A stretch of DNA of 64,000 nucleotides. It comes from Actinoplanes ianthinogenes (GTDB lineage Bacteria > Actinomycetota > Actinomycetes > Mycobacteriales > Micromonosporaceae). The position numbers and the translations under genes were made by a program. The DNA lies in the NCBI RefSeq assembly GCF_018324205.1, contig NZ_AP023356.1:7563501-7627500 (forward strand), in the 5' to 3' direction. The notes below the pieces were generated by a model, which was not told where the DNA came from, searched no databases, and worked only from the letters and a program-made list of their open reading frames with translations. Positions 7,615 to 16,783 of this stretch are shown piece by piece; position 1 is the stretch's first letter, and the number at the start of each line of letters is the position of its first letter.

Positions 7615-10008
7615 CTACCGCTGCAGTGTCAGCACACCCGGCCGCCACGGCAGCAGGTTGTAGTCGCCTCCCGCGCTGGGGTTCTTGCCCTGGTAAAGGA
7701 ACTGCAGGTTGCACGCGTCGACGGTCTTGGTCTGGTCGGGGTTGGTGCGGACCAGGTCACCGTGGCTGATGTCGTTGGTCCAGGTGGCGCCGCTGTTGGC
7801 CTTGCCGGCGAACGGGTTGCTCTCGCTGGCGGCCTGCGGGGTCCAGGTCCCGCCCAGGCTGCTCGCGATGAACGAGCGGAAGTAGCGTCCCTGGCTGCCG
7901 ATCGCCTCGACGATCATCAGGTACTGGTTCTGGCCCTGGACCTTGTAGACCTCGACCGCCTCGAACAGGTTGTTGGTCGAGTCGCTCATGATCGTCGTGT
8001 AGGTCGAGCCGAAGCTGCCCGGGAAGTTCCCGAGCGGCATGCTCGACCGGTAGATCTTGCCGTTGTCCCCGGCGAAGAAGAGGTACATGTTCTGGTCGTC
8101 GCCGATGAGGGTCTGGTCGATCACGCCGTACGGGGCGTCGGGGAGGCTGGCGGTGGAGAGCGTCTGCGCCGAGGACCAGCCGTTGGCGTTGGTCGGGTCG
8201 CTCGACGTCTTGTAGCTGAACGAGGTAGGTCCCCACTGGTACGCCAGCACCCAGATGTTCTTCGGGGCGAAGTACAGCAGCGTGGGCGCCACGGTGCCCT
8301 GGCTCATCCCGGTCTGGCCGGCCGAGGCCATGTCGGACCAGTTCGTGAACAGGCTGAAGTTCATCGAGCCGTACGAGCCGCTGCTGTTGACGTTGGACGC
8401 GTAGACCAGGTGCTTGCCGTTGTAGACCACGTTGGTGAAGTCCTTGAGCGAGACCCAGCCGTTCTGCGGGTTCGCCAGGGCGCCGGTCGACGACCAGCGG
8501 TAGGTCGACGGGAGCGCGCAGCCACTCGGCGGCGGCGAGGTCGGGCCACTGCCGAAGTTCGTCCGCCACTGCTGGTTGGCCTGGCCGTGGCAGTCGTACA
8601 GCTGGATCTGCTGCCCGTTGGCCGTGCCCCACACGTCCAGGCAGCGTCCGGACTGCACGCCGCTGATGGTGCCGTTGGAGTTGACGTTCCACTGCTGGTT
8701 CGGCTGGCCGTTGCAGTCCCAGATGATCACCGCGGTGCCGTTGGCCGTGGCCGCCCCGTTCGCGTCGAGGCACTTGCTCCCGTACACCTGCAGTTGCTTG
8801 CCGGCGGTGTAGGTCCACTGCTGGTTGGTCTGGCCGTGGCAGTCGTAGAGCTGTACTCGGGTGCCGTTGGTCTGCGACGCGTTCGGCACGTCGATGCACC
8901 GGCCGGACTGTGCCCCGACGATCGTGCCCGAGCCACCCGGCGTGCCCGAGTCCGATGGGGTCGGGCCGGGGCCGTTGAGCGCGTTGAGCACCGAGGTGTA
9001 GGCGGCTTTCTTGTTGCCGCTGCCGTCGAAGAGCAGGGGGTTTTCGCTGGAGCGCCAGGAGTCGCTGTCGCGTACGCCCCAGACGGTGATGCCGATGCAG
9101 CGGGGCACGTTGAGGCAGGCCTGGGTCAGGCCGGTGTACTGGGAGGTGGACGCGTTGGTGACGTCGGCCTCGGTGAGGGCTACGTCGACGCCGAGGGCGG
9201 CGAAGCTGGACAGGGTGGTCTGGAAGTTGCTGGGCAGGGAGCTGCCGCCGGTGAAGTGGGTTTGCAGGCCGACGCAGTCGATCGGTACGCCGCGGGACTT
9301 GAAGTCCTGGATCATGCGGTAGACGCCCTGCGTCTTGCCGTAGGACCAGTTTTCGATGTTGTAGTCGTTGTAGCAGAGCTTGACCGACGGGTCGGCGGCG
9401 CGGGCGGTGCGGAACGCCACCTCGATCCAGTCGTTGCCGGTGGCCTGCAGGTTGGAGTTGCGGCGGCTGCCGTCCTCGTTGAACGCCTCGTTGACCACGT
9501 CCCAGGCGGCGAGTTTGCCCTTGTAGTGGGCCATCACCCCGTTGATGTGGTCGATCATCGCCTGCCGCAGGCTGCTGCCGCTGAGGCTCTGCATCCAGCC
9601 CGGCTGCTGTCCGTGCCAGGCCAGGGTGTGCCCACGGACCTTCATGCCGCGCTGGGTCGCCCAGTCGTAGATCCGGTCACCGGCGGTGAAGGTGAACTGC
9701 CCCCGCTGCGGCTCGGTGGCGTCCGGCTTCATCTCGTTCTCCGCCGTGACCATAGTGAACTCACGCCCGGCGATCGTGGTGTACGTCGAGTCGCCGAGCC
9801 GGCCCGCCGCGATGGCCGTACCGAAATAGCGGCCCGACTGCGCCGCAGCGGCGCCCAGGGTGCTGGCTGCGGCGCTCGCCGCCGACGTCACCGTCACGGC
9901 CGTGGCCGCCGCCACGATGCCGACGGCAGCGACGGCCAGGGCTCTGAACGTGCTCGATCTCCATGGTCGAATCTCGCCACGATGGACCGAAGGGCTCTCC
10001 GTCACCAT
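7615..10008 (-). CDS. Secreted multimodular arabinoxylanase: GH10 xylanase, CBM13, GH62 arabinofuranosidase
   Basis: This 797-aa extracellular enzyme should cut the xylan backbone and remove arabinose side chains. After a signal peptide (hydrophobic run AVAAVGIVAAATAVTVTSA) comes a GH10 domain (about 50-350) with acid/base Glu174 in DVVNEAF and nucleophile Glu280 in ALTEADV. A linker leads to a ricin-type CBM13 with three QxW repeats (QTNQQW, QPNQQW, QANQQW). A Pro-rich linker leads to a GH62 domain (about 490-797; begins CALPSTYRWSS). ATG 10008 is two bases after AGGAGG; the adjacent GTG at 10005 is better spaced and may be the true start. Two palindromes of the xylan-operator type lie upstream. 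Confidence 0.95.
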   Translation of the reverse strand: MVTESPSVHRGEIRPWRSSTFRALAVAAVGIVAAATAVTVTSAASAAASTLGAAAAQSGRYFGTAIAAGRLGDSTYTTIAGREFTMVTAENEMKPDATEPQRGQFTFTAGDRIYDWATQRGMKVRGHTLAWHGQQPGWMQSLSGSSLRQAMIDHINGVMAHYKGKLAAWDVVNEAFNEDGSRRNSNLQATGNDWIEVAFRTARAADPSVKLCYNDYNIENWSYGKTQGVYRMIQDFKSRGVPIDCVGLQTHFTGGSSLPSNFQTTLSSFAALGVDVALTEADVTNASTSQYTGLTQACLNVPRCIGITVWGVRDSDSWRSSENPLLFDGSGNKKAAYTSVLNALNGPGPTPSDSGTPGGSGTIVGAQSGRCIDVPNASQTNGTRVQLYDCHGQTNQQWTYTAGKQLQVYGSKCLDANGAATANGTAVIIWDCNGQPNQQWNVNSNGTISGVQSGRCLDVWGTANGQQIQLYDCHGQANQQWRTNFGSGPTSPPPSGCALPSTYRWSSTGALANPQNGWVSLKDFTNVVYNGKHLVYASNVNSSGSYGSMNFSLFTNWSDMASAGQTGMSQGTVAPTLLYFAPKNIWVLAYQWGPTSFSYKTSSDPTNANGWSSAQTLSTASLPDAPYGVIDQTLIGDDQNMYLFFAGDNGKIYRSSMPLGNFPGSFGSTYTTIMSDSTNNLFEAVEVYKVQGQNQYLMIVEAIGSQGRYFRSFIASSLGGTWTPQAASESNPFAGKANSGATWTNDISHGDLVRTNPDQTKTVDACNLQFLYQGKNPSAGGDYNLLPWRPGVLTLQR

Positions 10009-10122
10009 GGCCTCCTTCCCTGGCCAGTGCCCGAGCCGCCCGCGGGGCGATCGGACCGCATCCTGAGACATTCGTCACGATCGATGCTGCCGCTGCGCCA
10101 GGTTGGAGGCAACAACTTCCGA

Positions 10123-10130
10123 GAAATTTC
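10123..10130. promoter_or_regulatory. GAAATTTC palindrome, possible second xylan-type operator
   Basis: An eight-base palindrome lies about 115 bp before the start of the GH10 gene and downstream of a possible -10 (TATAAC on the minus strand, 10163-10158). It resembles the GAAA-N-TTTC operators of streptomycete xylanase genes but lacks the central base, so it is weaker evidence than the site at 10241. Confidence 0.35.
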
Positions 10131-10240
10131 CGGTAGAAAGTTGGCCCCGTCTTAATCGTTATATGCGCATCTCCCTGAGGTCGGGCATGATCACGTGCTG
10201 CTATGGGGTGCGGGACTTGCGGGAATGCCGGAACGGACTT

Positions 10241-10251
10241 CGAAAGTTTCG
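10241..10251. promoter_or_regulatory. Xylan-type operator CGAAAGTTTCG upstream of GH10 gene
   Basis: A perfect 11-bp palindrome with one central base matches the motif (G/C)GAAA-N-TTTC(G/C) reported at Streptomyces xylanase promoters. It lies about 235 bp upstream of the GH10-CBM13-GH62 start in the spacer to the next gene. Repressor binding is inferred from motif and position only. Confidence 0.6.
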
Positions 10252-10304
10252 GCCCTGCCGTCCGTGTAGGTCGGCGGAGAAGTGAAGAGGCAGGCCCCAA
10301 CGCG

Positions 10305-10332
10305 ACGCGGCGCCCGTTGCCGGGCGCCGCGT
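10305..10332. terminator. Hairpin terminator after the peptidase gene
   Basis: Perfect 12-bp stem (ACGCGGCGCCCG and complement) with a TTGC loop, 20 bp beyond the peptidase stop at 10352 on the minus strand. It isolates the peptidase transcript from the GH10 promoter region that follows. Confidence 0.8.
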
Positions 10333-10351
10333 GCTCATCTCCGATCGGTTC

Positions 10352-12100
10352 CTATCGGGTGCCGCTGAGGGTCGACGGCAGCGGCGGACCGACCACCTGC
10401 GGCCGCTGGGCCGGCGCGGCCGGCGCCCGCAGCGCAGAGACGCTCAGGGCCGAGTCGTCCGGCAGCGGCTCCAGGAACGGCTGGTACGCGCCCTGGCAAA
10501 CCGTGCCCTTCGCGGGCAGAGTGCCTTTGAGCAGGTAGTTGTCGATCGCGGTGGTGGCGCAGTCGGACGTGCCGTACGACGTGTGTCCCCAGTTGGTGTT
10601 GGACAGCAGCCGGCTGTTGGGCAGCCGCTTGGACGCCGACACCGCGTCGTCGTAGTTGGTCGCCGGGTCCCACTGGGTGCCGACGATCAGCACCGGCGCG
10701 GCGGTCCGCCTCGTCCACGGGCCGGTGTACGCGTCCTCGTCCCGCACGGTCCACGTGTTCCGGGCGCACTGCGCGGTGGACCAGCCCCAGGCGCGGCCGA
10801 AGTACGGGGCTCGCTTGTCGGCCTTCGCCATCAGCGCGGGCCACAAGTTCGCGTCCTTCGGGTGCAGCGCGTCGGTGCAGTCCACCCCCGAGAACGCCTC
10901 GAACCCGTTCTCGTACGGGAAGTCGCGGGCCGGCTTCCTGGCCCGCGCGTCCTTGATCCGCTTGGCCAGAGCCGTGCGCGCCGCCGCCTTGTCGGCGGCG
11001 CTGGACGAGGTGAGCAGCGTGTAGATGTACTGCGCGTCCTGGGTGACCCAGTCGCCGGCACCGGTGTCGTACAGGTCACCGAGGATGCCGCCGACGAAGT
11101 CGGCGTACGTGATCGTGTAGCTGCCGGTCTCGTCGGTTATCACCAAGGGCTTCTTCCGCAGCTTCTGAGCGATCAGGTCGAAGTTCGCGACCGGGTCGCC
11201 GGCCGCGAACACGCAGTACTTCTCCCCGGCGGCGTCGCACCGTTTGAGGATCTCCCGCAACGCCCGGTACGCCCCGTCCGCCGAGCGCAGCCGCTCGTCC
11301 TGCTCCTGATTGGCGGTCTTCTTGGTACCGACCCAGTGCGCCGGGTCCAGCACGCCGTCGACCACAATCGACCGGAACCGGTCCGGGAACATGTTCGCGT
11401 AGTACTGCCCGATCGCGGTGCCGTAGCTGAAGCCGAGATAGTTCAGCTTCTTGTCGCCGACGGCGCGCCGCAGGACGTCCATGTCGCGCGCGACCTCGGC
11501 GGTCGACATTGAACCGGACAGCGGCTTCCCGGTGGTCGAGCACGCCTTGCCGAATTGCTTGGCGGCCCCGACGTACTTCTTCTCCTCGGCCGCGCCCCAC
11601 GGGAACGCCACATTCATCTTGTTGAGCACCGCGGCCTGATCCTTGACGCTCTTGAAGCAGCGCACATTGTCGCTGTTCGCGATGCCGCGGGGGTCGAATC
11701 CGACGATGTCGAACCGGTCGAGCAGCGTCTTGCTGAGGAAGTACGGCGCGTTGAGCGCGATCGACGTGCCGGATCCGCCCGGCCCGCCGGGGTTGAGGAA
11801 CAAGCTGCCGATCTTGTGTTTCTGATCCTTGGCCTTGATCCGCAGGATCGCGATCTCGGTCTTCGGGCCCTTGGGCTTGTCGTAGTCGAGCGGGAGACGG
11901 ATCGTCGCACACTGCGCGACCCGATAGCAGTCGTACCAGCCGAGCTTCGGCGTGGGTACGCTGTCGACCCGCTTGCGCTCCTTCGCGGAGGTGTGGTCGA
12001 TGGTGGCGGTGGTGGCGGCCGCGGCCGGCGCCGCGGCCCCGGAGACCAGCACTCCGGTGACCAGGCCGGCCACGATGACGGTTCTGCCGATACGTGACAC
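10352..12100 (-). CDS. Secreted alpha/beta-hydrolase, tripeptidyl aminopeptidase-like (S33, TAP C-terminal domain)
   Basis: This 582-aa exported serine hydrolase belongs to the family of Streptomyces tripeptidyl aminopeptidase (Tap) and SlpD/SlpE, which clip short peptides from protein N-termini. A signal peptide covers about 1-32 (VIVAGLVTGVLVSGAAAPAAAA). The oxyanion region has NPGGPGGSG, the nucleophile is the Ser of GFSYGTAIG, and the C-terminal TAP-like domain carries the acid in GTQWDPATNY and His in NWGHTSYG. Start GTG 12100 is preceded by GGAAGGGA at good spacing. The gene is divergent from GH3. Confidence 0.9.
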   Translation of the reverse strand: MSRIGRTVIVAGLVTGVLVSGAAAPAAAATTATIDHTSAKERKRVDSVPTPKLGWYDCYRVAQCATIRLPLDYDKPKGPKTEIAILRIKAKDQKHKIGSLFLNPGGPGGSGTSIALNAPYFLSKTLLDRFDIVGFDPRGIANSDNVRCFKSVKDQAAVLNKMNVAFPWGAAEEKKYVGAAKQFGKACSTTGKPLSGSMSTAEVARDMDVLRRAVGDKKLNYLGFSYGTAIGQYYANMFPDRFRSIVVDGVLDPAHWVGTKKTANQEQDERLRSADGAYRALREILKRCDAAGEKYCVFAAGDPVANFDLIAQKLRKKPLVITDETGSYTITYADFVGGILGDLYDTGAGDWVTQDAQYIYTLLTSSSAADKAAARTALAKRIKDARARKPARDFPYENGFEAFSGVDCTDALHPKDANLWPALMAKADKRAPYFGRAWGWSTAQCARNTWTVRDEDAYTGPWTRRTAAPVLIVGTQWDPATNYDDAVSASKRLPNSRLLSNTNWGHTSYGTSDCATTAIDNYLLKGTLPAKGTVCQGAYQPFLEPLPDDSALSVSALRAPAAPAQRPQVVGPPLPSTLSGTR

Positions 12101-12234
12101 GCACGAATCCCTTCCGTCGTTCCGGTGCGGCGTGATCGCCGCGGCAGGGATAGTAGGGCGTCGATGCAAGAGATTCGGATGGCCGTCCTGCCGAACCGTT
12201 TGAGTAACCGTTATAGTACGGCTGACCAATTGAT

Positions 12235-12248
12235 GTTGATCTATCAAC
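12235..12248. promoter_or_regulatory. Inverted repeat GTTGAT-CT-ATCAAC between divergent genes
   Basis: A perfect 6-bp dyad with a 2-nt spacer sits in the 292-bp spacer between the peptidase and GH3 genes, 145 bp before the GH3 start. Its AT-rich symmetry resembles LacI- or TetR-family operators controlling glycosidase genes. Without a linked regulator this is only a candidate. Confidence 0.4.
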
Positions 12249-12392
12249 GTTGAGCCAGCTCAGCAGTGCCACCGACTTTGTTGACCGGTTCAGCTGCGAT
12301 CCCCTGCTCTCCGGACCGTGTGGCAGCGGGACAGCAGTGCAGATCCCATCGAGAGATCGGAGTCCACCACCTTGGACAGGCGAGACGTTCAC

Positions 12393-15300
12393 ATGGTGAA
12401 GGTCAGTTCTGCGCCCTCGCGAGGGAGGAGGCACGGCAGAGGGGTCTTGGCGCTCGGGCTGGCGTGGGCTGTGGCGGTGGGCACGCTCGGCGCGCTCGCG
12501 CGGCCGGCCCCGGCATCCGCCGAGAGCACGCCGGCGTACCAGAACACCTCGCTGCCCTTCAGCGTCCGTGCGGCGGACCTGGTCTCGCGGATGACGCTGG
12601 AGGAGAAGTACGACCAGCTCATAGCGATGCAGCCGCATGCGACCTGGCGTGCGAAGCCGAAAGCGATCGACCGCCTCGGCGTGAAGTCGTACGGGTACTG
12701 GGGGGAGGCGAATCACGGGATCTACTTCCCGACCGTCCCCGGCAACAGCAACTACACGCAGTATCCGCAGAGCACCTCGATCGCATCGACGTGGGATCCG
12801 GCCATCACCCGGGAGATCGCCGGCGGTATCGCTGACGAGGCCCGCGTCACCTACAACACGTCCTGCCCGCCGGGTGTGGCGCATCCCGACCCCGTCGGTG
12901 GCGCCTGTCACGGCTTGACCTATTGGTCGCCGAACCAGAACCTCAACCGCGATCCCCGGTGGGGGCGGGCGGACGAGTCCTACACCGAGGATCCGTTCCT
13001 GGCAGGCCAGGTGGCCGGCGCCTTCGTGACGGGTTTGCAGGGCAACACCTCGTCGCGTCCCGACACGGTTCCCACCGGGGCGCACGACTACGTTCAGGCG
13101 GTCGCCACGCCGAAGCACTACCTGGCGAACAACTCGGAGGCGAACCGCGACTTCGGCACGTCGAACTTCACCGAGCGTTCGATGCACGAGTACTTCCTGC
13201 CGCCGTTCGGAGCCTCGGCCGGCAAGGCGGGCGCGCGGTCGCTGATGGCCGCCTACAACGCCCTCTCCGTGGTGGAGGACTACACGACGGATTACCCGTC
13301 CGCCTCGAGCTACCCGACCCTGTGGAGCCCTCGCGACAATGCCACCCCAGGCGGTACTCCCGGGACGCCGGCCGCCGCGAGCCGGTACTCCCTCGAGACC
13401 ATGCTGCGCCGGTCGTACGGCTTCGACGGTTACGTCGTCTCCGACTGCGATGCGATCACCCGCGTGCACGGAACCGGGACGTCAGGACACTCCTGGCACC
13501 CCGCCCAACTCGGCGGTCAGACGCAGATCGGCAAGACCCTCGGCAACGCCTGGGCGCTCAAGGCCGGCACCGATCTCGACTGCTCGGGCGGTGACTACCC
13601 CACCGCGACCGGACTCCCGGCGGCTCAGAGCCAAGGGTTCGTCAGCGAGGCCGACGTCGACATCGCGCTCGTCCGCGCCTTCACCGCGCGGTTCCAGCTG
13701 GGCGAGTTCGATCCCGTCGCCTCGGTCCCGTGGAACAGCGAGTCCTACTCGCTGTCGGCAGCCGGTGATCCTGATGTCAAGCTCGCTTCGCCGGCGCACC
13801 GTGCGGTCGCGCACGAGTCCGCCCTCGAGGCGCCCGTGCTGCTGAAGAACGCCGGCCGAACACTCCCGTTCGCGGGCGCGGCGACCGGCAAGACAGTCGC
13901 CCCGGGGCACGTCGACTCCCTCAACGCGTTCCAGTCGGGCTCCTACTCCGGGCCCACAGCTGTCAACACCACCTTCGCCCAGGCGCTGGCCGAGCGGACG
14001 GGTTCATCCGCCTCGGCCGTGACCGCAGGCTCCACCACGCCGTTCCTGTCCAGCCACCTCGCGGTGTTCCCGGACGTCCTTGACGCCGATGGCACCGCGA
14101 TCACCACCTCGGTGTGCGCCAGCAACCCCTGCGATCCCGTAGCGGACGCGGCGACCGCCGAATATCAGATCTCCCAGGCTGACAATGTCGTGGTGGTCGC
14201 CGGTCATCGGAACAACGACGGCGGCGAGGGCACGGACCGCTCCACGGTCGTCATGCCGCGCATGCAGGCCGAGCTGATCCGGGACTCGATCGCTCCGCTC
14301 GCCCAGAAATACGGCAAGAAGATCGTGGTGTGGATCCAGGCCAAGACCATGGTCGACGTCAGCGCGTTCAAGGACCTGCCGAGCGTCGGGGCGATCGTCT
14401 GGTCGTCCTTCAACGGCATGTACCAGGGCAAGGCGATGGCCGAGTTGGTGTTCAACGACGCGGTGAAGCTCGAGGACGGGCGTACCGCGGTGGCCAACTT
14501 CTCCGGCAAGCTGCCGCTGACCTGGTACTCCGACGTCGACGCCCAACTCGGGCCGGCGGCCGCTCCGGACCGCGCGATCGAGGATTACCGGATGACCAAG
14601 GCGGAAGGCGCCAAGTGCGGCCGGACGTACCTCTACTACCAGGTCGGTCCCGATTGCGCGGCTCCCCACTATGTGTTCGGCCGAGGTCTGTCGTACTCGC
14701 CGTTCGTCTACGGCACCCCGCGACTGTCCTCCTCGAAGATCACTCCCGACGATGCGGTGACGGTCTCGGTGCCCGTGTCGAACCGGGCCGCCAACAACCC
14801 GGGCAAGGCTGTCGTGGAGGTCTACGCCCGCGCTCCGAAGGGAGCCGACGGGAATCAGCGCCCGCTCAAGCAGCTGAAGGGTTTCGTCAAGAGCGGCCTG
14901 ATCGCTGGGTCGTCCACGACGGTGAAGGTCACCATCGGCGCCGGTGACCTGTGGTTCTGGGACGACGTGAAGCACAAGAAGGTGTTCCCCACGGGCGACT
15001 GGACCATCCTGGCCGGCCCCAGCTCGGCCGACGCGGACCTGAAGCCGGTGACCCTGCGGGTGAGCGGACACCGCACGGGCGGCGTCGAGGTGGTCTCCGC
15101 CCAGCCGGACGCCACCGAGTTGAGCCTGGACACCCCCGACAACCGGATCAACGCCCAACTGTCGGTCACCAAGCACGACATGACGTTCTGGGATCTCTCC
15201 GAGCGGGCGCTCAAGGTGAAATACACCTCCTCGAACCCGGCGGTCGCGACGGTCGACGCCTGCGGCTCGGTCAAGCCGGTGTCCACCGGCGCGGTCCTGA

Positions 15301-15710
15301 TCACGGCCAAGGCCACCGCCAACGGGGAGAGCAAGTCGACGACGTTCCCGGTCGTGGTGACCTCCGGCGCACCGGACGCCACCGGCTCGGCATTCCCGAA
15401 CGCTTACACGTCGCGGGTCGACTTCGGTGACCGGAAAGTGACGCTCGACCAGGCATCCTCGGGGACGAAGCTGTCCGCGAGTGTGTTCCCGGCCAACCCG
15501 GCAACGACGTACACCTACCAGATCGCCCCGATGGACACCAACACCGCCGGAGCGAGCGTCACCTCGGCGGGAGTCCTGACCGCGGGCAGGACCGGGCACG
15601 TACGGGTCACCGTCACAGCAACCGGTGCCGGCGTGCAGACGTCGGAATCCGCCCTGGTCACGATCATGCCCCGGTGCCGGTTCGGCGGGGTCGGGCCACC
15701 GCCGGCCTAG
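12393..15710 (+). CDS. Secreted GH3 beta-glycosidase (beta-xylosidase/beta-glucosidase type) with Ig-like C-terminus
   Basis: This 1105-aa enzyme should hydrolyse terminal beta-linked sugars from oligosaccharides outside the cell. A signal peptide (LALGLAWAVAVGTLGALA) is followed by the GH3 N-terminal barrel (GYWGEANHG, KHYLANNSE, and VVSDCDAI with nucleophile Asp351). Next come the GH3 C-terminal alpha/beta domain (HRNNDGGEGTDR, KLPLTWY), a fibronectin-III-like segment and a Big_2-like domain (SSNPAVATVDACG). The last residues (PRCRFGGVGPPPA) look unlike a domain end. The stop TAG lies in the same CTAG as the stop of the convergent neighbour. ATG 12393 precedes the signal peptide. Xylan- versus glucan-specificity cannot be told from sequence alone. 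Confidence 0.92.
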   Translation: MVKVSSAPSRGRRHGRGVLALGLAWAVAVGTLGALARPAPASAESTPAYQNTSLPFSVRAADLVSRMTLEEKYDQLIAMQPHATWRAKPKAIDRLGVKSYGYWGEANHGIYFPTVPGNSNYTQYPQSTSIASTWDPAITREIAGGIADEARVTYNTSCPPGVAHPDPVGGACHGLTYWSPNQNLNRDPRWGRADESYTEDPFLAGQVAGAFVTGLQGNTSSRPDTVPTGAHDYVQAVATPKHYLANNSEANRDFGTSNFTERSMHEYFLPPFGASAGKAGARSLMAAYNALSVVEDYTTDYPSASSYPTLWSPRDNATPGGTPGTPAAASRYSLETMLRRSYGFDGYVVSDCDAITRVHGTGTSGHSWHPAQLGGQTQIGKTLGNAWALKAGTDLDCSGGDYPTATGLPAAQSQGFVSEADVDIALVRAFTARFQLGEFDPVASVPWNSESYSLSAAGDPDVKLASPAHRAVAHESALEAPVLLKNAGRTLPFAGAATGKTVAPGHVDSLNAFQSGSYSGPTAVNTTFAQALAERTGSSASAVTAGSTTPFLSSHLAVFPDVLDADGTAITTSVCASNPCDPVADAATAEYQISQADNVVVVAGHRNNDGGEGTDRSTVVMPRMQAELIRDSIAPLAQKYGKKIVVWIQAKTMVDVSAFKDLPSVGAIVWSSFNGMYQGKAMAELVFNDAVKLEDGRTAVANFSGKLPLTWYSDVDAQLGPAAAPDRAIEDYRMTKAEGAKCGRTYLYYQVGPDCAAPHYVFGRGLSYSPFVYGTPRLSSSKITPDDAVTVSVPVSNRAANNPGKAVVEVYARAPKGADGNQRPLKQLKGFVKSGLIAGSSTTVKVTIGAGDLWFWDDVKHKKVFPTGDWTILAGPSSADADLKPVTLRVSGHRTGGVEVVSAQPDATELSLDTPDNRINAQLSVTKHDMTFWDLSERALKVKYTSSNPAVATVDACGSVKPVSTGAVLITAKATANGESKSTTFPVVVTSGAPDATGSAFPNAYTSRVDFGDRKVTLDQASSGTKLSASVFPANPATTYTYQIAPMDTNTAGASVTSAGVLTAGRTGHVRVTVTATGAGVQTSESALVTIMPRCRFGGVGPPPA

Positions 15711-16660
15711 CTTGCCTGGACGATGACCTTGCCCAGGGCGCGCCCCTCGCCCACCCGGGCCAGCGCCTCGGGCACCTGCTCAAGCGGAAACGTGCGGTCG
15801 ATGTGGATGTCGAGTTCACCGCCGGCGCAAAGGCCGGCCACCGGGCCGAAATGCTGCGGACCCTCCTGGACGGCGAGCACGCCCAGCCGGCGACCGGTGA
15901 GAAGGCCGGCGACCGTGCCGGCCGTCAGCACGCGCAGCAGCGTCGACACCGAGCCGCCGACACATCGGTAGCGACCGCCGGGCGCCAGCGCCCGGCGGTA
16001 GGCGAACACCGAGCGGTGGGCGACCAGGTCGAGGATCAGATCGTACGGCCCGGCGCGGGTGAAGTCGGTGCGGCGGTAGTCGAGCACCTCGTCGGCGCCG
16101 AGCGACCGCATGAAGTCCAGCTTGCCGGCGTTGTCGACGCCGGTGACGTGCGCGCCGAGCCGTTTGGCGAGCGGGATCGCGAACGAACCGGAGCCGCCGC
16201 CCGCGCCGTTGATCAGGACTCGGCGCCCGGCTGCGGCTCCGGCGATGCCCTGCCAGGCGATCGCCCCGGCCTGGGGGATCGCCGATGCCTGTGCGAAGGT
16301 CAGCGCCGCGGGCTTCACCGCCAGCGCCGATTCCGGGGCGGTCGCGTACTCGGCGAAGCCGCCCTTGGCCTGCAGGTTGTCGCCGTACACCTGATCGCCG
16401 GGGCGAAACCGGGTGACATCCGGCCCGACGGCCTCGACCCAGCCGGCGATGTCGGAGCCCAGGATGCGGCGTGCCGGAGCGCGCAGCCCGCCGACGCGCG
16501 CGTACAGCGGCGTGCCGCGCAGGCACTCCCAGTCGCTCAGGTTGACCGACGTCGCCGCGACCTTGACGAGGACCTGGCCGGCGCCGGGGACCGGCACGGG
16601 GAGTTCGTCGAGCCTGAGCACGGCGGGCGGCCCGTACCGGTCGTACACCATTGCTCGCAT
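15707..16660 (-). CDS. Zinc-independent MDR oxidoreductase (NADPH:quinone reductase-like)
   Basis: This 317-aa cytoplasmic reductase belongs to the medium-chain dehydrogenase/reductase superfamily. It has an N-terminal GroES-like fold (GRPRMRAMVYDRYGPP start region, NLSDWECLRG, GSDIAGWVEAVG) and a Rossmann domain with the dinucleotide motif NGAGGGSGSFA. The structural-zinc Cys cluster is absent, as in quinone oxidoreductases. ATG 16660 gives the usual N-terminus; ATG 16651 is an alternative. The gene is convergent with GH3, sharing a CTAG at the stops, and divergent from the small secreted protein. Substrate unknown. Confidence 0.88.
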   Translation of the reverse strand: MRAMVYDRYGPPAVLRLDELPVPVPGAGQVLVKVAATSVNLSDWECLRGTPLYARVGGLRAPARRILGSDIAGWVEAVGPDVTRFRPGDQVYGDNLQAKGGFAEYATAPESALAVKPAALTFAQASAIPQAGAIAWQGIAGAAAGRRVLINGAGGGSGSFAIPLAKRLGAHVTGVDNAGKLDFMRSLGADEVLDYRRTDFTRAGPYDLILDLVAHRSVFAYRRALAPGGRYRCVGGSVSTLLRVLTAGTVAGLLTGRRLGVLAVQEGPQHFGPVAGLCAGGELDIHIDRTFPLEQVPEALARVGEGRALGKVIVQAS

Positions 16661-16783
16661 CCGCGGACGTCCCACCTCTCGGTTGTTAGCACGCCGGGAC
16701 AAACGGACCGTCCAGACGGCATCCAGTGCCGGTCCATCGCCGGCCCCCAGGCTGGAGCAAATCCAGTCCTACGGGAGGCGAGA

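Noticed and set aside
7561..10155. An 864-codon open frame on the plus strand
   Set aside because: It is the complement of the GH10-CBM13-GH62 gene; high GC at third positions leaves long open shadow frames.
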